Made by a program: the position numbers and the translations under genes. Under the pieces are notes generated by a model. It ran no database searches and had not been told where the DNA came from. It saw nothing but the letters and a program-made list of their open reading frames with translations. From Dromaius novaehollandiae (taxonomy: Eukaryota; Chordata; Aves; Casuariiformes; Dromaiidae), in contig NC_088111.1 of the NCBI RefSeq assembly GCF_036370855.1, positions 17,829,501 through 17,893,500 on the forward strand: DNA of 64,000 nt, given 5' to 3'. How positions within the stretch are numbered: position 1 is the stretch's first letter; every line of letters begins with the position of its first letter. Below, in pieces: positions 1 to 12,500 of this stretch.

Positions 1-413
1 TGCCTCTAGCCTTTCATTTAAACAAAGATTTCCCTCTCTGTAAAATTGTAATGAGATTCTCATCTGCCCAATTCACAGCACTGCCTCCTAATATAAAGGT
101 CAAGATAAACAGCAGTGAAGGATCGTTACCAAATATTTACATCTGGAGAGATGGGAATTTCTAAAGAGCCTAGTGTCCAGCAAATAAGACAGATGCTTAC
201 TGCAGTGCCCTCTTCAAAATACCCCAAGAAATCTGACAAAGCCAGAGAAAGACAGTTTTTTCCCTGACTTTTAGTCTCCCCTTTGCCAAACTTTTGCATC
301 TAAAAGCAAATCTCTGTTATTTTTTTCTCATTGTGGCTATCAAACAGCTTGCAACAAACTCTAGTGGTTGGTGTTCATTTTGTGCGGTCCTTCATTTGGT
401 CCTAACTACTTAC
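1..413 (-). other. XPO6: XPO6 intron 11 (partial)
   Basis: This is the 5' part of the intron after exon 11. It is AT-rich, with no exon, repeat or RNA gene that I can support. Confidence 0.85.
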
Positions 414-506
414 TAGTGTAGAGAAGGCATGAGTTGGCAAGAGCTCCATGACTTTTGCAACCACCTCCAAGCTCTGGCGCAAGTACCGTTGCCACTCAGT
501 CTGCTG
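414..506 (-). CDS. XPO6: XPO6 exon 11, residues 482-512, last exon in window
   Basis: It reads QQTEWQRYLRQSLEVV...THAFSTL, is phase 0 at both ends, has acceptor CCCATAG and donor CTA|GTAAGTAG. The next expected peptide (FPVLQDNLEVYL) is not present in bases 1-413, so the following exon lies outside the window. Confidence 0.94.
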
Positions 507-3500
507 CTATGGGAAGAAACACCAAGGTAAGGATTACACTTTTGGACAGAAACAGAGGGCTCTTTGTAGACTAGTCTGTCTTAACTTTAGCTTGTGTCTA
601 GCTAGCTCTTTTTGAGAGCTTGACTTTTGTGGACACCTGAATACTGAAGGGATACTGTTCTTCCAATAACTGCATGCTCATGGATGCCTGATGGGGAATA
701 ATTTACCAATCTATGTTGTGGGCTTGCATGCATACGTTCCCCTAGAGCGATAAGCCACAAGCTTTCACTCTTAAAGCACAGTTACTGCACTGCTGACAAG
801 CACCCATTATACAGTACAACCCGCCCTTCCAGCAACTCTGGTCTCATCCACTCTGGTCACCTACTCCACTTAGCTTTTATTCTTTTCTGGAGCACATCAA
901 TATTGATCAAGATTATGCTTACCAATACTGATTTTGGAGAAATAGAAGGTTCAAATGAAAGCACCAATAACAAATACAGCTTAAAGCTTTTGTTCTCAGA
1001 GGTATTTCAGCATTAACATTCCAGATCATAGGAAATGGATACCTAATGCCTCCAATAATCAGGACACATGTGTCTGTATTTTTTCCATGACAAAGTTAAA
1101 AACAAAGGCCATATCCTTTTAGTGTGACTTTAAGTACGATAAAAACACTTAATGCTCCTTTAAACCTTGAAACCCATGCAGAATTGAGTGAAGAAGCAGC
1201 TGTCTAGCTTGTGCTCCAAAAACTTGACCATGTTTTGGGAAAGACAGTCCAGCCCTAACCAATACAACAGTTCATATCCAGACCTGCAGCTGTCCTTGTT
1301 CAACTCTGCTCCTTACATCATCATCCAGTGTCTCGTCATCCAGCTCCTCCAACTGTGCCTGGTTATACCTGAACTGGATTCGATTCAACACCTCTGTCAG
1401 CAACAGAACCAAGGCATCTTCGTACCTGTGGCCATGGAGAAAACAGAGCAAGAGACCAATAAAACACTTCTGCAGAGATTGCTCTCTCCTTAGCCCTTCC
1501 AGCAAAGGAGAGGTGCAGAACAGATGGCTGTTTAATGGGGGACGCTGCAAAGAGCCTGCAGCACGGCTCTACAGGCTTGTTGAGGAATAAGCAAAGAGAT
1601 CCCAGGATTAAAAATAAGATGTCATTTTAGATTACAATGTATCTGCAAGGAAATAGCCTGTGGTAATATCCAGTACCCCCATATCTCTGAGAGCCAAACT
1701 GAGAACTTAACAAGACATGCCTAGGAGTTTTAAAACAGGAAAGGCAGGAGTAGTTACCAGGAATAGCAGCACATACACATGAACAGCGTGAGCTTTTTCC
1801 GATGCACAACGATTACACACGTCCTGCTTGCAAACACCAGGCACATATTTTGATATGCTGAAAGCTGGGCTGGCCTTATCTCTGGGTAACTCCATTCGGT
1901 CCCCAGCACACGACAGTGCCTCTTAGTCTGCTCAACCTGCCACCAGGATGGAGGAAGAGGAGGCCAAAACAGGAGGCTATAGCAGCTCCTCCTGCTTCAG
2001 CAGCAGCCTCAGTCTGGTGCTTGGCTTTTGGGTAGGCAGCAAGGAACTGATGAAGCAGGGCAGAGTTATTGCTACCTTCTGCAAAAGGGGGCCTCTCTTG
2101 AGGCAATTTGTTCCGCTATCCTCTTTCCCCAAGGCAGCTGACCAATAAATTCAGTATCTTCCGCATCATCTCATTCAGCCACAGTTTTACAATCAATCTT
2201 TAGTCAAAGAAAGGAACAATTGATAAGATAAAGGAACAGTGGCACAAATCACGAGTCTCAGCTCTTCAACAGAGGTGAAAAATTAAGGGTGGTGGACTGG
2301 CCGGATGGTTAAGGTGAAACAAGGGCCATTCATGGGTTATTTCTTACACAGGGTTTAGGTTTTCAGAGAATGGGTCTATAAATAAGAGGTCCCTTTTTTC
2401 CCCCCCCCCAGACCTCTTGCTGTTGAAAGTAGCTTCAATGTCTACATCAATTTCTTCAACACAATTGCAGGTATTTTTGCAGCTCATACCAGGCCCTTGT
2501 TCACCATTAAAGTAAAAGCCACCACTTTTTCCACTTGCACTATAACACTAAAGTCACATCACTGAAAGATGTCCTCTCATCTTTCGGGAGCTATACAGCA
2601 GGTATAGAGCACAGAAGATCCTTCTTTCTCTTGATCACTCATGAATAACGCCAAATTGCAAAATCAGTGCAGAACCATCTGAGCACGCAGCCATTCCTGC
2701 TAACGCAATGCCAAAGTTTGGGGATTTGATGGGGCTTTTTTGGTTTGTTTTTTTTCCCCATTTTAAACTCCCTTTCTTAAAAAAACTGGTCTGAGCCAAG
2801 GGCAAGTCATGTCATTTTCTAAATAAGATCAAGCTGGGAAACTAGGCATTAACATCTACTGACATCAAGATTCAGAGTATGATGCAATCCAAGTGTCAGA
2901 CTAGTCAGCTGTGTCACTAAGCAGCTGGAAGCTTTCGATGCAAGGAGGCTGACTTACCACCTTTTCTGTAATATGATGATGTAACTTTGGATTTGCCAAT
3001 TTATCCAATACTATAACTGTAATATGTACAAAATGCAAAGCTTTGAAACCACAGAGCAGGAAGTTTCATCTGGTGTTCCTGTTGTGTAACCACACCCCTG
3101 TTATCAAATTGAAGCGTTTACATGTCTTAAAGCATGAAGGAAGGTGTAGCTATAGAAGTTGTCGCTAAGGACAGGTACTTCTGACAAAACAGCAGCACGA
3201 GTTTCAATCACTTATATGCCGTTTCTTACGATCTGATGCATCTCCAAGAGAGGCAGCTATTGTTTCCTTCGACTTTTTCTCCATCACAAGAAGACTAATA
3301 CGAAGATAACGCAAGTTCCATGCGCACGTTTACCGGACGAAGAAGGGGAGCAGAATACCAAGGCAGTGTTCACCAGCATTAGGCAGACACACTAGCAAAT
3401 TAGGAACAAATTATAACCTAGCTCAAATGCAAATACATGCTACTTGAGAAATTAAAAAAAACACAGTTCCCATGCTGAAAGGAAGAGAGTCGTCTGGGGT

Positions 3501-6500
3501 AAGCTAGTTCCACATTTGCTCTTTGTGGTTACGATGCCAGGCTGTCTTTCAGTAACTAACCACTTACTTGTATTTAGCATACTCAAGGGGAAAAAAAACT
3601 TCTACAGTTAGTGAAACACTACAGGGCACATGCCATGGTAGCTTTTAAGCCTGCCAAATTTGAACAAAATATCAGTATATTCACTAGTCTTTCTAAAACG
3701 GCAGCAAAAGGACTTCCGATAAAACGACAGTCACATATTTCAAGAGGCAACAAAGGAAGAGCTGCCAACCACAGCTGCAACTAATCCACAACACACCATT
3801 AGCCATAGAGGTAAGTCAGTAGAACTTAACTTCCAAACATACTGCCGTTGTGATTTCTCAAATAATTAATTATCTTCCAATTCTCCTGGTCTATTTGCTT
3901 AAATATATTCAGTTCTATTTTAGACTCCAAAGCTTTCTTTCTCTGGTTGCTAGGTTCACACAAAATATTTAAGTGACACCTTTTTTGCCTTGATTTGCTC
4001 AGTTTGAATAAAAAAACCCTAAACATTACAGTTTCCATTATTATCACACAGACTCATTCAAAAGGAGTTCAAGGATTTTAACAAAAGAAAGTAACTGGTG
4101 TCTCATGCAACTTGAGCATGTGCAAAGTTGGCATAAATAATGGCTTGTTCCTCATAGTTCTTCCATAGTGACCAGGAGAATCTCGCTGCAGCCGTCACAT
4201 CCTGATGGCCTGCTGATTGCTTACCTGTTGAGTACGGCTTCTTTGTCTGCCAAACGACTTTTAATTTTGCTAGTCAGATAGTCCAAGAACAGCGTCCAGA
4301 TGTCTAAGCAGGAAAAGTAACCTTCGTGGGTAGGCTGAAATACACCAAAATTCACAAGGAATGTCATGAACCATGGCAAGACTGTTTTTTACCACAGTGA
4401 AAATGAATTAGTATGCACTTCGAACAATGGGAAGAACTTCCATTAAGCACTGGATTCTTGCTCCACTGAGAAATGTCCACAAGATCACTGGGGAGATTTC
4501 CAAGTCTCAACTCTCAGAAGATGAGCAAGAGCTTTAGCACCAGGGCAGGAACCCAGAAATTGCAAGGGTGGTCTCAGCAGTTACCAATTTTATGGCTTGT
4601 TGCATCAGCTTTTAGCTCTTCATAAGGTTGTTTCCTTGTCATTATTCACATGTTGAAACGCACTGTGACAGCTTCCACAGCAGGGTAGCAGTTATTTGAG
4701 GTCACAGGGTTTAACTTTTTGAAAATAGTTAAAAAAAAGCGCAAGGAAAGCCTCAGAAACAGTAAAAGCAGCAGTTGCAGGAGAAAGAAAAGCACCCCCA
4801 AAAATAAAACAAGCAAGTGATACAGATTTTTCCAGATAATATTTTCTAAAGACTAGCAGAGAAATAAAAGCAGAACCAAAGTTAAATGCCAGACAAGTTA
4901 CTCATGCAAGGTAACTACATCTGACTACTTTCCTCCAATTAAATCCAAGAGACACACTCAGCACATCACATCATTTAAAAGTCCCCAGGACTATTGAACG
5001 AGTCCTGGTAAGACATGTTAATTACTTTTTTCTGGGCTATCTTTAGGTATCAACTCCACTGGGGAAAACAAGCTACCTGTACTGTACAGGAGAGAGTAGG
5101 AAAAAGAGGATAAAGGACTGAGAAAAACAATGTTGCAGTGGTGTACCTGATGAAAAGTGTATTTGAACAGCAGCGCCAGAAATTCAACCACAGGGAACTG
5201 GGAATAGGATTCAATTCTTCGTAGGTGGACACTCACAAAGAGACGGAGAAAGTCTGTAAACTTCTCAATGTAGCTACACAGGAAAGAAAAGAAAACACAA
5301 TTGAGAAAACATGAAAGACTCTACAAGGTGAAGCAATTTCATTGAAATAGTGATAAATTCACTCAAAACCCTTTCATTAAAAAGAAAGTTATAATTAATA
5401 GCCAGTAGGACAGTTAAAATAAAGCCCTGCAACAATTACCTACAGGATGGGCAACCCTTCATTCCATTAATACCTGCAACAGCAGAAAAGACAGTCTAGT
5501 CAAAAGCAACTTTAATATTCAGATAAATATAATTGAGTTTCATCAGGCCTGCAAATAAGTACAGCCCCCCCACCTTAGAGAAATAAGTATTTAATAGCAA
5601 GGCTCATCTTACTAGTGTGCATATAGGGTTAGTCAAATAAACTGTACCACTGAGGAGATTCAGCTGAAAGCAAGAAGTTAATGCAAGAGTTAGCAATACA
5701 TGTGTTAAAAATTCACAACAGGTGGTTGGACAGCCATGGAGTTTAGGGCTGGAAAGGACTGTTTCTTATGCACTGCAGATCAACCATCATCCATAAATTT
5801 CCATACTGAGCCTGGTATTTTGTGACTGAATTAGATTATAATTTAAAAAGCACCATCTGCCAAAAGCCAGGACTATTCGATGCTTGGGATTGCACAAAGT
5901 GAAGATCCAAAAGGGAATCTGTTATCAAAATTTCAGGGAGTCTCATATGAGTTCACTACTAGAAGAAAAATTAAAGGCCACAGCAGGTAAGCTGCTACTG
6001 TGCACCAAGAACACGCGCTGCACAACACGAACTTCGTCAAGGTTAGAAACCACCTTCACATTTATCTATACAGAAAACATTTAAGTATTCCATCATTCCA
6101 TATACAAAGACCAGAGCATTACAACACCATACAAATACCAAAAGCTCCAGTGACCCAGCTACAGGGCTGCATGCACAGAAGCCCATCTTTCCCATACGTT
6201 AAGAGTTCTAAAGAATAAGAATATTCCACGTTTTTCTTTTAAAGAAACAGGAAAATAGGGTTAGCAGTGAAGTTGTAGACATGCTTGAACAGGCTGGTTT
6301 TATTACACTGCCCTGCTCTCCTCCTGCACACCCCTGTTTTGAGGGGAAAAACTGCTCCTTCTAAATCAGAACTCACTCAAGACTGGAAGCATTACCAGCT
6401 AACAAAAAGGTGCATCATCGATAGTCTAAGCCTACAAAACCACCCAATGTTTGGAATATGCAAAAAGGTTAGATTTACGTTTACTTGGCACTGTCTGTTT

Positions 6501-9500
6501 GGCAAGACTTATCACTAAACATGTCTTCATTACTGACCAAACGCTTCAAAATTGAAGCATTTAGCAAAAACTAAGTATCCAGACCAAAACACACCTTTTT
6601 TTTTTTTAAAGCAGCACTGATCAGAGATCACCGAAATTGGCATCCTGTTCTACAAGTCTCAAAGCCTAAGTCGCAATCTCCAAGCTATCGCTTATAACCT
6701 CACTAGACATTTTCCATTCCATAAAATATCTTGAAATCATCAAGTTCAAGCCAGCGCGAACAGGAAAGTGAAAGACAGTTCGAGCTTAATCTTTTTCTGG
6801 ACTAGTCTGCCAGTACAATCCATTCAAAACCACGCTGACTTTATAATAAAACAGAAGATTAGCCACCACAAGAGGCAGGGGAAAGAACAGACTTAGGGCA
6901 GACAAGCTCCAAAGATGGCAATATACTGAAGCGAGGTAGTTTAAACAGTGCCAGTTTTGCTGAGGACTTTGTTAGTCCAAGTGAAAAAGAGTTTCATGCA
7001 GTAAGTGCTTTAGTTTTGGAAGTAAAAGTATATCTATCCCATTAAGTGAAGAAGGGAAAAGTCTTCGCATCTTTAAGGCAAAGCCATTTCCGTGCCGAGG
7101 ACAGAGTCAGCTCAGAGAAAGCTCCGCTCCTGCAGAAGCCAGCTAGGGTTTTCCAAACTGTCTCCAAAGCTTCTTATTACATTCCTATTTCAGACTTTAG
7201 TAATGAATAAAAAGGGGTCTCATTTACAGACGTCAGTCTCTGTGGATAACATGCATAAGCAGCAGAACATAACGATATAGCAATATGATCTCTGTAAAGG
7301 CCAACAGAGCTATAGATCTTTCACAGTCTTGTCCATGAAGGCCGCTTACTGACATTTTCCACAGAAGAAATGAGAACAGAATTATACAGGGACTTCCAGA
7401 TTTCCACGACAGGGTTTCTGAAATTCAGAATTTTAACACTGGGTCTCTGTGCACATGTCCCATATGCAAAGTCCACAGATTTCAACTGTACTAGATCACG
7501 CCTTGCTTTAGGAAGCTGAGCGATACTGAAGTCACAGTGAGTTAGTCAAAAAGGAGCAGCAAGTAGATTTCATTGCTAAACAGAAGTCAAAATTAATCTA
7601 GATTTATTATCCCAAAGTTACAACTGTATCTAAAGATATGAAAAAGGGAGTTCTAGAGAAGAAAGAAACATGCAAGTCATCTCTACAAATGAACCCACAA
7701 TTTGTTCCTGGGTTTTACTCCTGGGTGGCTATCAAAGTAAAAAAAAAAAAAAAAAAAGAGCCTCAAATCCTTGCTGCTGCATCTGGGAACAAATATTTTA
7801 TACAAGAGCACCACACTCATTCATTTCCATCACCATGCATCCGTAACAAGATGCTGGGCACATTCACAGTTACAAATCATTTGCCAACGTTGGCTTCAGT
7901 CTGCCTGCCTTCCCAAGGCAAACGCTTGCCAGCAGGGCTGCGATGAAAGGCAACATCAAGTTATCACCTCCCTGTCAACACATGGGCTCAGCCACTCAAC
8001 AAAACAGCAAGACAAGTCTCACTTTCACTTCTACAAGGAGGAATATCCGATATTAAAGAGTCAAGCTGTTTTAGGCAACAAGCATGGTAGTAACTTTCTG
8101 GAAAACAGGAATACGCAGCCTCCCAAGATGCTGCTAATCCCTCTACCACCTCCAGTCAACAAGCATGCAAGAGAGCTGCTGAGGTGGAGTCCTTCACCAC
8201 CGCTGCGAACGGAGCTCCCCAAGCTATCTTCCAGTGTTGTTAAAAACAACAGTAGAAATAAAAAAGTGTTCAGGAATTGTCACATCTCCGTGAAGAGCTT
8301 GAAACTATTTCTATTCTCTTTCAAGTCGTGACTTGCAGAATATCTACCCACTCTTTTTAAGTCTGAGTTTAAGACAGAGAAGGCAGATACCAACCAGAAA
8401 AGGGAATACTGCAATTCCTTTACCTCACTGTGCCTCTTCTGTTGCTCTGTTACAACTGAATGACGGGCAGGTTCAGCTCTTGTGCCACCTCAGACCTGCA
8501 GTCAGTGACGAACGGGGGGAAGGGGAGGAAGAGGACAGGAAAGAATACAAACCTGTGCCACCATGGTCACTTAGCAAACTCAGCCCCTTGCCAGCACCTT
8601 ACCTTTGTGCACCTACCTTTCTGCCTGGCTCCACCAGCAGAGAACTCTGAAAAAAAGGTGATTAGACACACCATGCATGACCACAAATTAATAAAGAATC
8701 CTTTAGAAAGCAAGAGGCCCTAGCACAGCTACGTAGCTGTTTGGTTTCTCTTACCTTTCATCCAGTTCCTCTAGCCGGCTCTTCACCGTATGGGCATTAT
8801 TCTCCTTGGTAATCTTCTGTAGGAGGTAGAAAGTCTGCTGGAACATCCGTAGCAAATACTCTTCAAACTCCATAGGTACGCAGTTCTTAGACATCAGTTC
8901 ATTGATGCAAGACATAGCCAAGACGCCAAGTCGGCCACGCTCCTGTCCCAATACTGAGTTCTGGCTGCTGCCATTGACAGAAGACATCTTCCTAACCCGA
9001 GTGTCACAGCCGAAGCGAGCAAAGTGAAAAATGGTGGTGAGGAGTGAAGGGGTGATGCTAGTGGACAAAGGGATCCAGCTGAAGAGGTGTGCCAGGCACT
9101 CCAGTGCCAGGGAACATATATATTCACTCTCTGTATCAAGGATAGGGATTGGCTGGTTCAATAATTTGGCTGCACTGGGACTCTGCAACAGGCTACTTAA
9201 CAGGTCACCTAAGAAACAAAGCACATATACCTGCATTACCAAATAAAGCAATTACCTTCAGATAATGCATTTGTAAGCTCTAGCTACACATCAAAAGCCA
9301 TTTGGAGCCTCTGCCATTCAGCAAGTTAGTGTACAAATTTATGTCTGAGATGAATACATGATTAACAGCTTTGCAAAGCAAGATGGGAGACCTCTTCTCT
9401 CCCTAGTGATTTTGTATTTCAAAGCTTTCCTGAATTTTTTGCTCGGATTTCACATCAGATCAGACAAGTTGCCAGGAGGGGTCTTTCAAACAAATACTTA

Positions 9501-12500
9501 AGTGTCAGCTCAGTACTGCCCTTCTAGCCTTACTCAGTAACATACACATGCAGTGTTTTGGAAAAGGTGATAATAGCAATTTCACAGGGTGCATTTTAGG
9601 GATTTATTATAAAACTCATTCCCCTCACGAAGCTGAGCCTCCTTGATGTAAGCTTGCAAAAATTCTCTGGTGCATCGCTATTGGAACGAAACTTGGCAAA
9701 TGTGGTTTTGCTTGCATAAGACAGCTCGTGGATTATACGAGAGAGGGTACCGAATCAGACCAAAGCCTTTTCTCAGAGTGACCAAAAGTCTATCACAAGC
9801 ACATATCGTATTTCCCAGCCTACAACCACTTGCAGTACAAGGGTTTCCTGAGCCAGATGAACTTTGAAGAATTCCCCACTGCCTAACAATATTTATCTTC
9901 CATGAATTCATCCAGCCTCCCACTGAACCCACATAAACTTTCAACACATGCAACGTCCCATGACAGAGTTCCACAGCTTAACTATACGCCAAGCGAAGAA
10001 CTACCCTGTTTTGTTTTGAGCCTGTCATCTGCTTGTTTCATTTCTTACTTCCTGTAAAACAAAGAAACGGTGAAAAAGAATTTCCATTCATCTTCATGTC
10101 ACTCAATCAGTAGCTCTCTATTGCAGTTCCTCCCCCTCAGTTTCTTTGAGAGTGAAGAGTACTAGCTTTCTTGTTCCCTACATGAAAGCCATTCAAGATC
10201 CTTAAAGATCTTTATTGCCTTTCCATGAGACTTTTGATTCTGCTCTATCCTTTTTGAAAGGGGAGGACCAGAACTGCACCTGCTATTCAAGATGCAGGTG
10301 AAACACAATCCCACGCAGCACCACAGCAGCGCTCCATTCTTCATTGCTACTGACCGTAAATTTTCGTAGAACTATCCAGCATAACACTAACATGTTGATC
10401 TCATATAGTAAAGGTCAGCTCAGAGCCCATGATTTGGCATGAGTATTGTTCCTCCCTGCCAAAAGCAAGTTACACTTTTATCTGTATTGCATTTCACCTA
10501 CCAATTGCTCAGTCAAGAGACTTTCAAGATCTTCCTGCAAGTCTTCAGTCAGCCCTCTTCTTACTATTCTGACCATCTTAGTGCCATTAGCAAACCTCCT
10601 CGTCTCACTGCTGACCCCTTTTCACAGGGCTTTTATGAGCATGTTCATTAGCACAGGCCCCAGCAGTTCTCCACTGGTGACCTCCTCCTCATTGCAAGAG
10701 CAGGCCATTTCCACTCACCCTTCACCTCCTACCTTCTCACTCATTAATCATCAATGCAGAGACTCACCCGTTATCCCATGATGGCCTTGCTTTCCCAAAA
10801 GCTTTTAGTAAGAAGCCTTGGTGAAAGCTTTATGGAAAACCAAGTAGACAATATCACCTAGACTGCCTGTCTGTTTCCACAGACCACAAGCTGAAAACTG
10901 ATCCACCTTCTCCATGTCATTCAATATAATTTTCTCCCGAGTGTGAATAACCTCTTCACCTTTAAAAATCCACAAGCACTTGCCATATTAAAGAATTTAC
11001 AGTTCTCCAGAAAAAAATCTGAGTAAATTTATGGAAAGTGAAGTGACCCAACACTGTAGCAGTATAAGAAAAAGAGATATTATTTACTGAGCTACTTCCA
11101 AAGTACTCAGAAGCATGAATGATGAACAGATTCCTCTTAAGCTTTCGTTTTCAATCAAGATAAATGTCTTGCATCACTAAATTCAAAGCTTCCTGCCAAA
11201 CCTTAGTGTTGATTCCTTCCCATCCCCTCCACCCCTGAAGTTTTTTTCATGCATCATGTTACTTCAGCTGAATTAGTTAACTCTGCACTTTAAGCCTTAA
11301 TATCAAGGGAGTCCCCATCATAACATTCACAAGTATGCTGCAATTCAAGAGCTGTGCGCGCTGGGCTTTTGCAAAAGTAGACATGCTTCTACGTATTTCA
11401 AACGTCCACTCCAGCAGACTCCACAAAAGCAGACAACGAAGTAAGATTCTTATCTTTTAACACATCAACCTCAGCAAACAATTGCAAATTAAGTTCCTGT
11501 ACTTCACAGCAGTTGGTCTGAATATCTATTTTGCACCCAGTTAAATCACTGAAGCTCAGAGTTTAAGTGACTTTAAGTTATATTTGCTATCTTTGTAAAC
11601 AGGCAATAAACTTAGAGGAACAATTGCATTCATGCACAAGGAGAAAACTCTGGGAGGGTGCTAGGATCATGTTAGCTTTGCAGGAGTACGAAGCAGCAAA
11701 TATTTACTTCTGTTACTCATTTGTTTAGTATACACGAGTGAATATGCCAAAGGAAGGTATTCATCAAGTAAAGAGATAAACCATACAAAGAAAACATTTT
11801 GAGGCTGAGCGATTAGTCACAAGTAAATTCTATACTGATCCAGTAACTCCAGTGTTTCCCAAAACAGGACATTAGAGTTCTTTTGCTTGAGTGGTAGAAG
11901 AAATGAGTTTAGCACAGTCCTTAAATACAATTTAAAAACTACACAAGACTTGCAAGCAACTACTTCACTTTGTTTCCCTGTGCAAAAATAAATAAATCAA
12001 TAAGGAAGCATTATAGATTTACCAAGTTCCTAAAGAGATTTTGGCTCTAACAGAAAATATTAAGGATTTATAGGAGCTCAAAGGCTTATTTTGGAACACC
12101 ATTAATTTCATCTGAAGGACAGAGAAACAACTAACATACACAGTGCAGAATTTCATGGCAGAATATCACTGAACCCATGCTTCCCACACATTTCACCTTC
12201 TAAAAATGCATTCATTTCCATCTGTAAATAAACCCTGGAAAATGCCCCCAAAGCCACTACAGCCACCCAACTGCTAGTGATTGTTCGTCTGTCATCAAAC
12301 TCCAGTTTAGGGAGTCTAGAGCCCATTTTCAGTTCTAAATGTTAGCTGTCCTACTGGTACTCTTATTCCATTCTGTGAACCTTAATACCCATCAAATCAA
12401 ATAGTGACACAAGGGACATTTAGTTAGTAAAGAAACCAAAGGGGGGGGGGGGGGGAAGTCTGTCACAAAATACAGAAAGTGAGCAATCAATGGACAGAAG

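Larger units (their letters stand above)
5274..8754 (-). other. XPO6: XPO6 intron 7
   Basis: A 3.5-kb intron. It contains a probable CR1 3' fragment near 5,735-5,880, a T run near 6,597, an A19 run at 7739-7757, and a 186-codon plus-strand open frame at 7771-8331 of unknown meaning. Confidence 0.85.

Noticed and set aside
1188..1493. 101-codon plus-strand frame over XPO6 exon 10
   Set aside because: It is the antisense shadow of the exon; the minus strand has the conserved protein and correct splice sites.
2285..2345. Similar SINE-like phrase (GGCCGGATGGTTAAGG) in intron 9
   Set aside because: Too short and without a second promoter box or tail.
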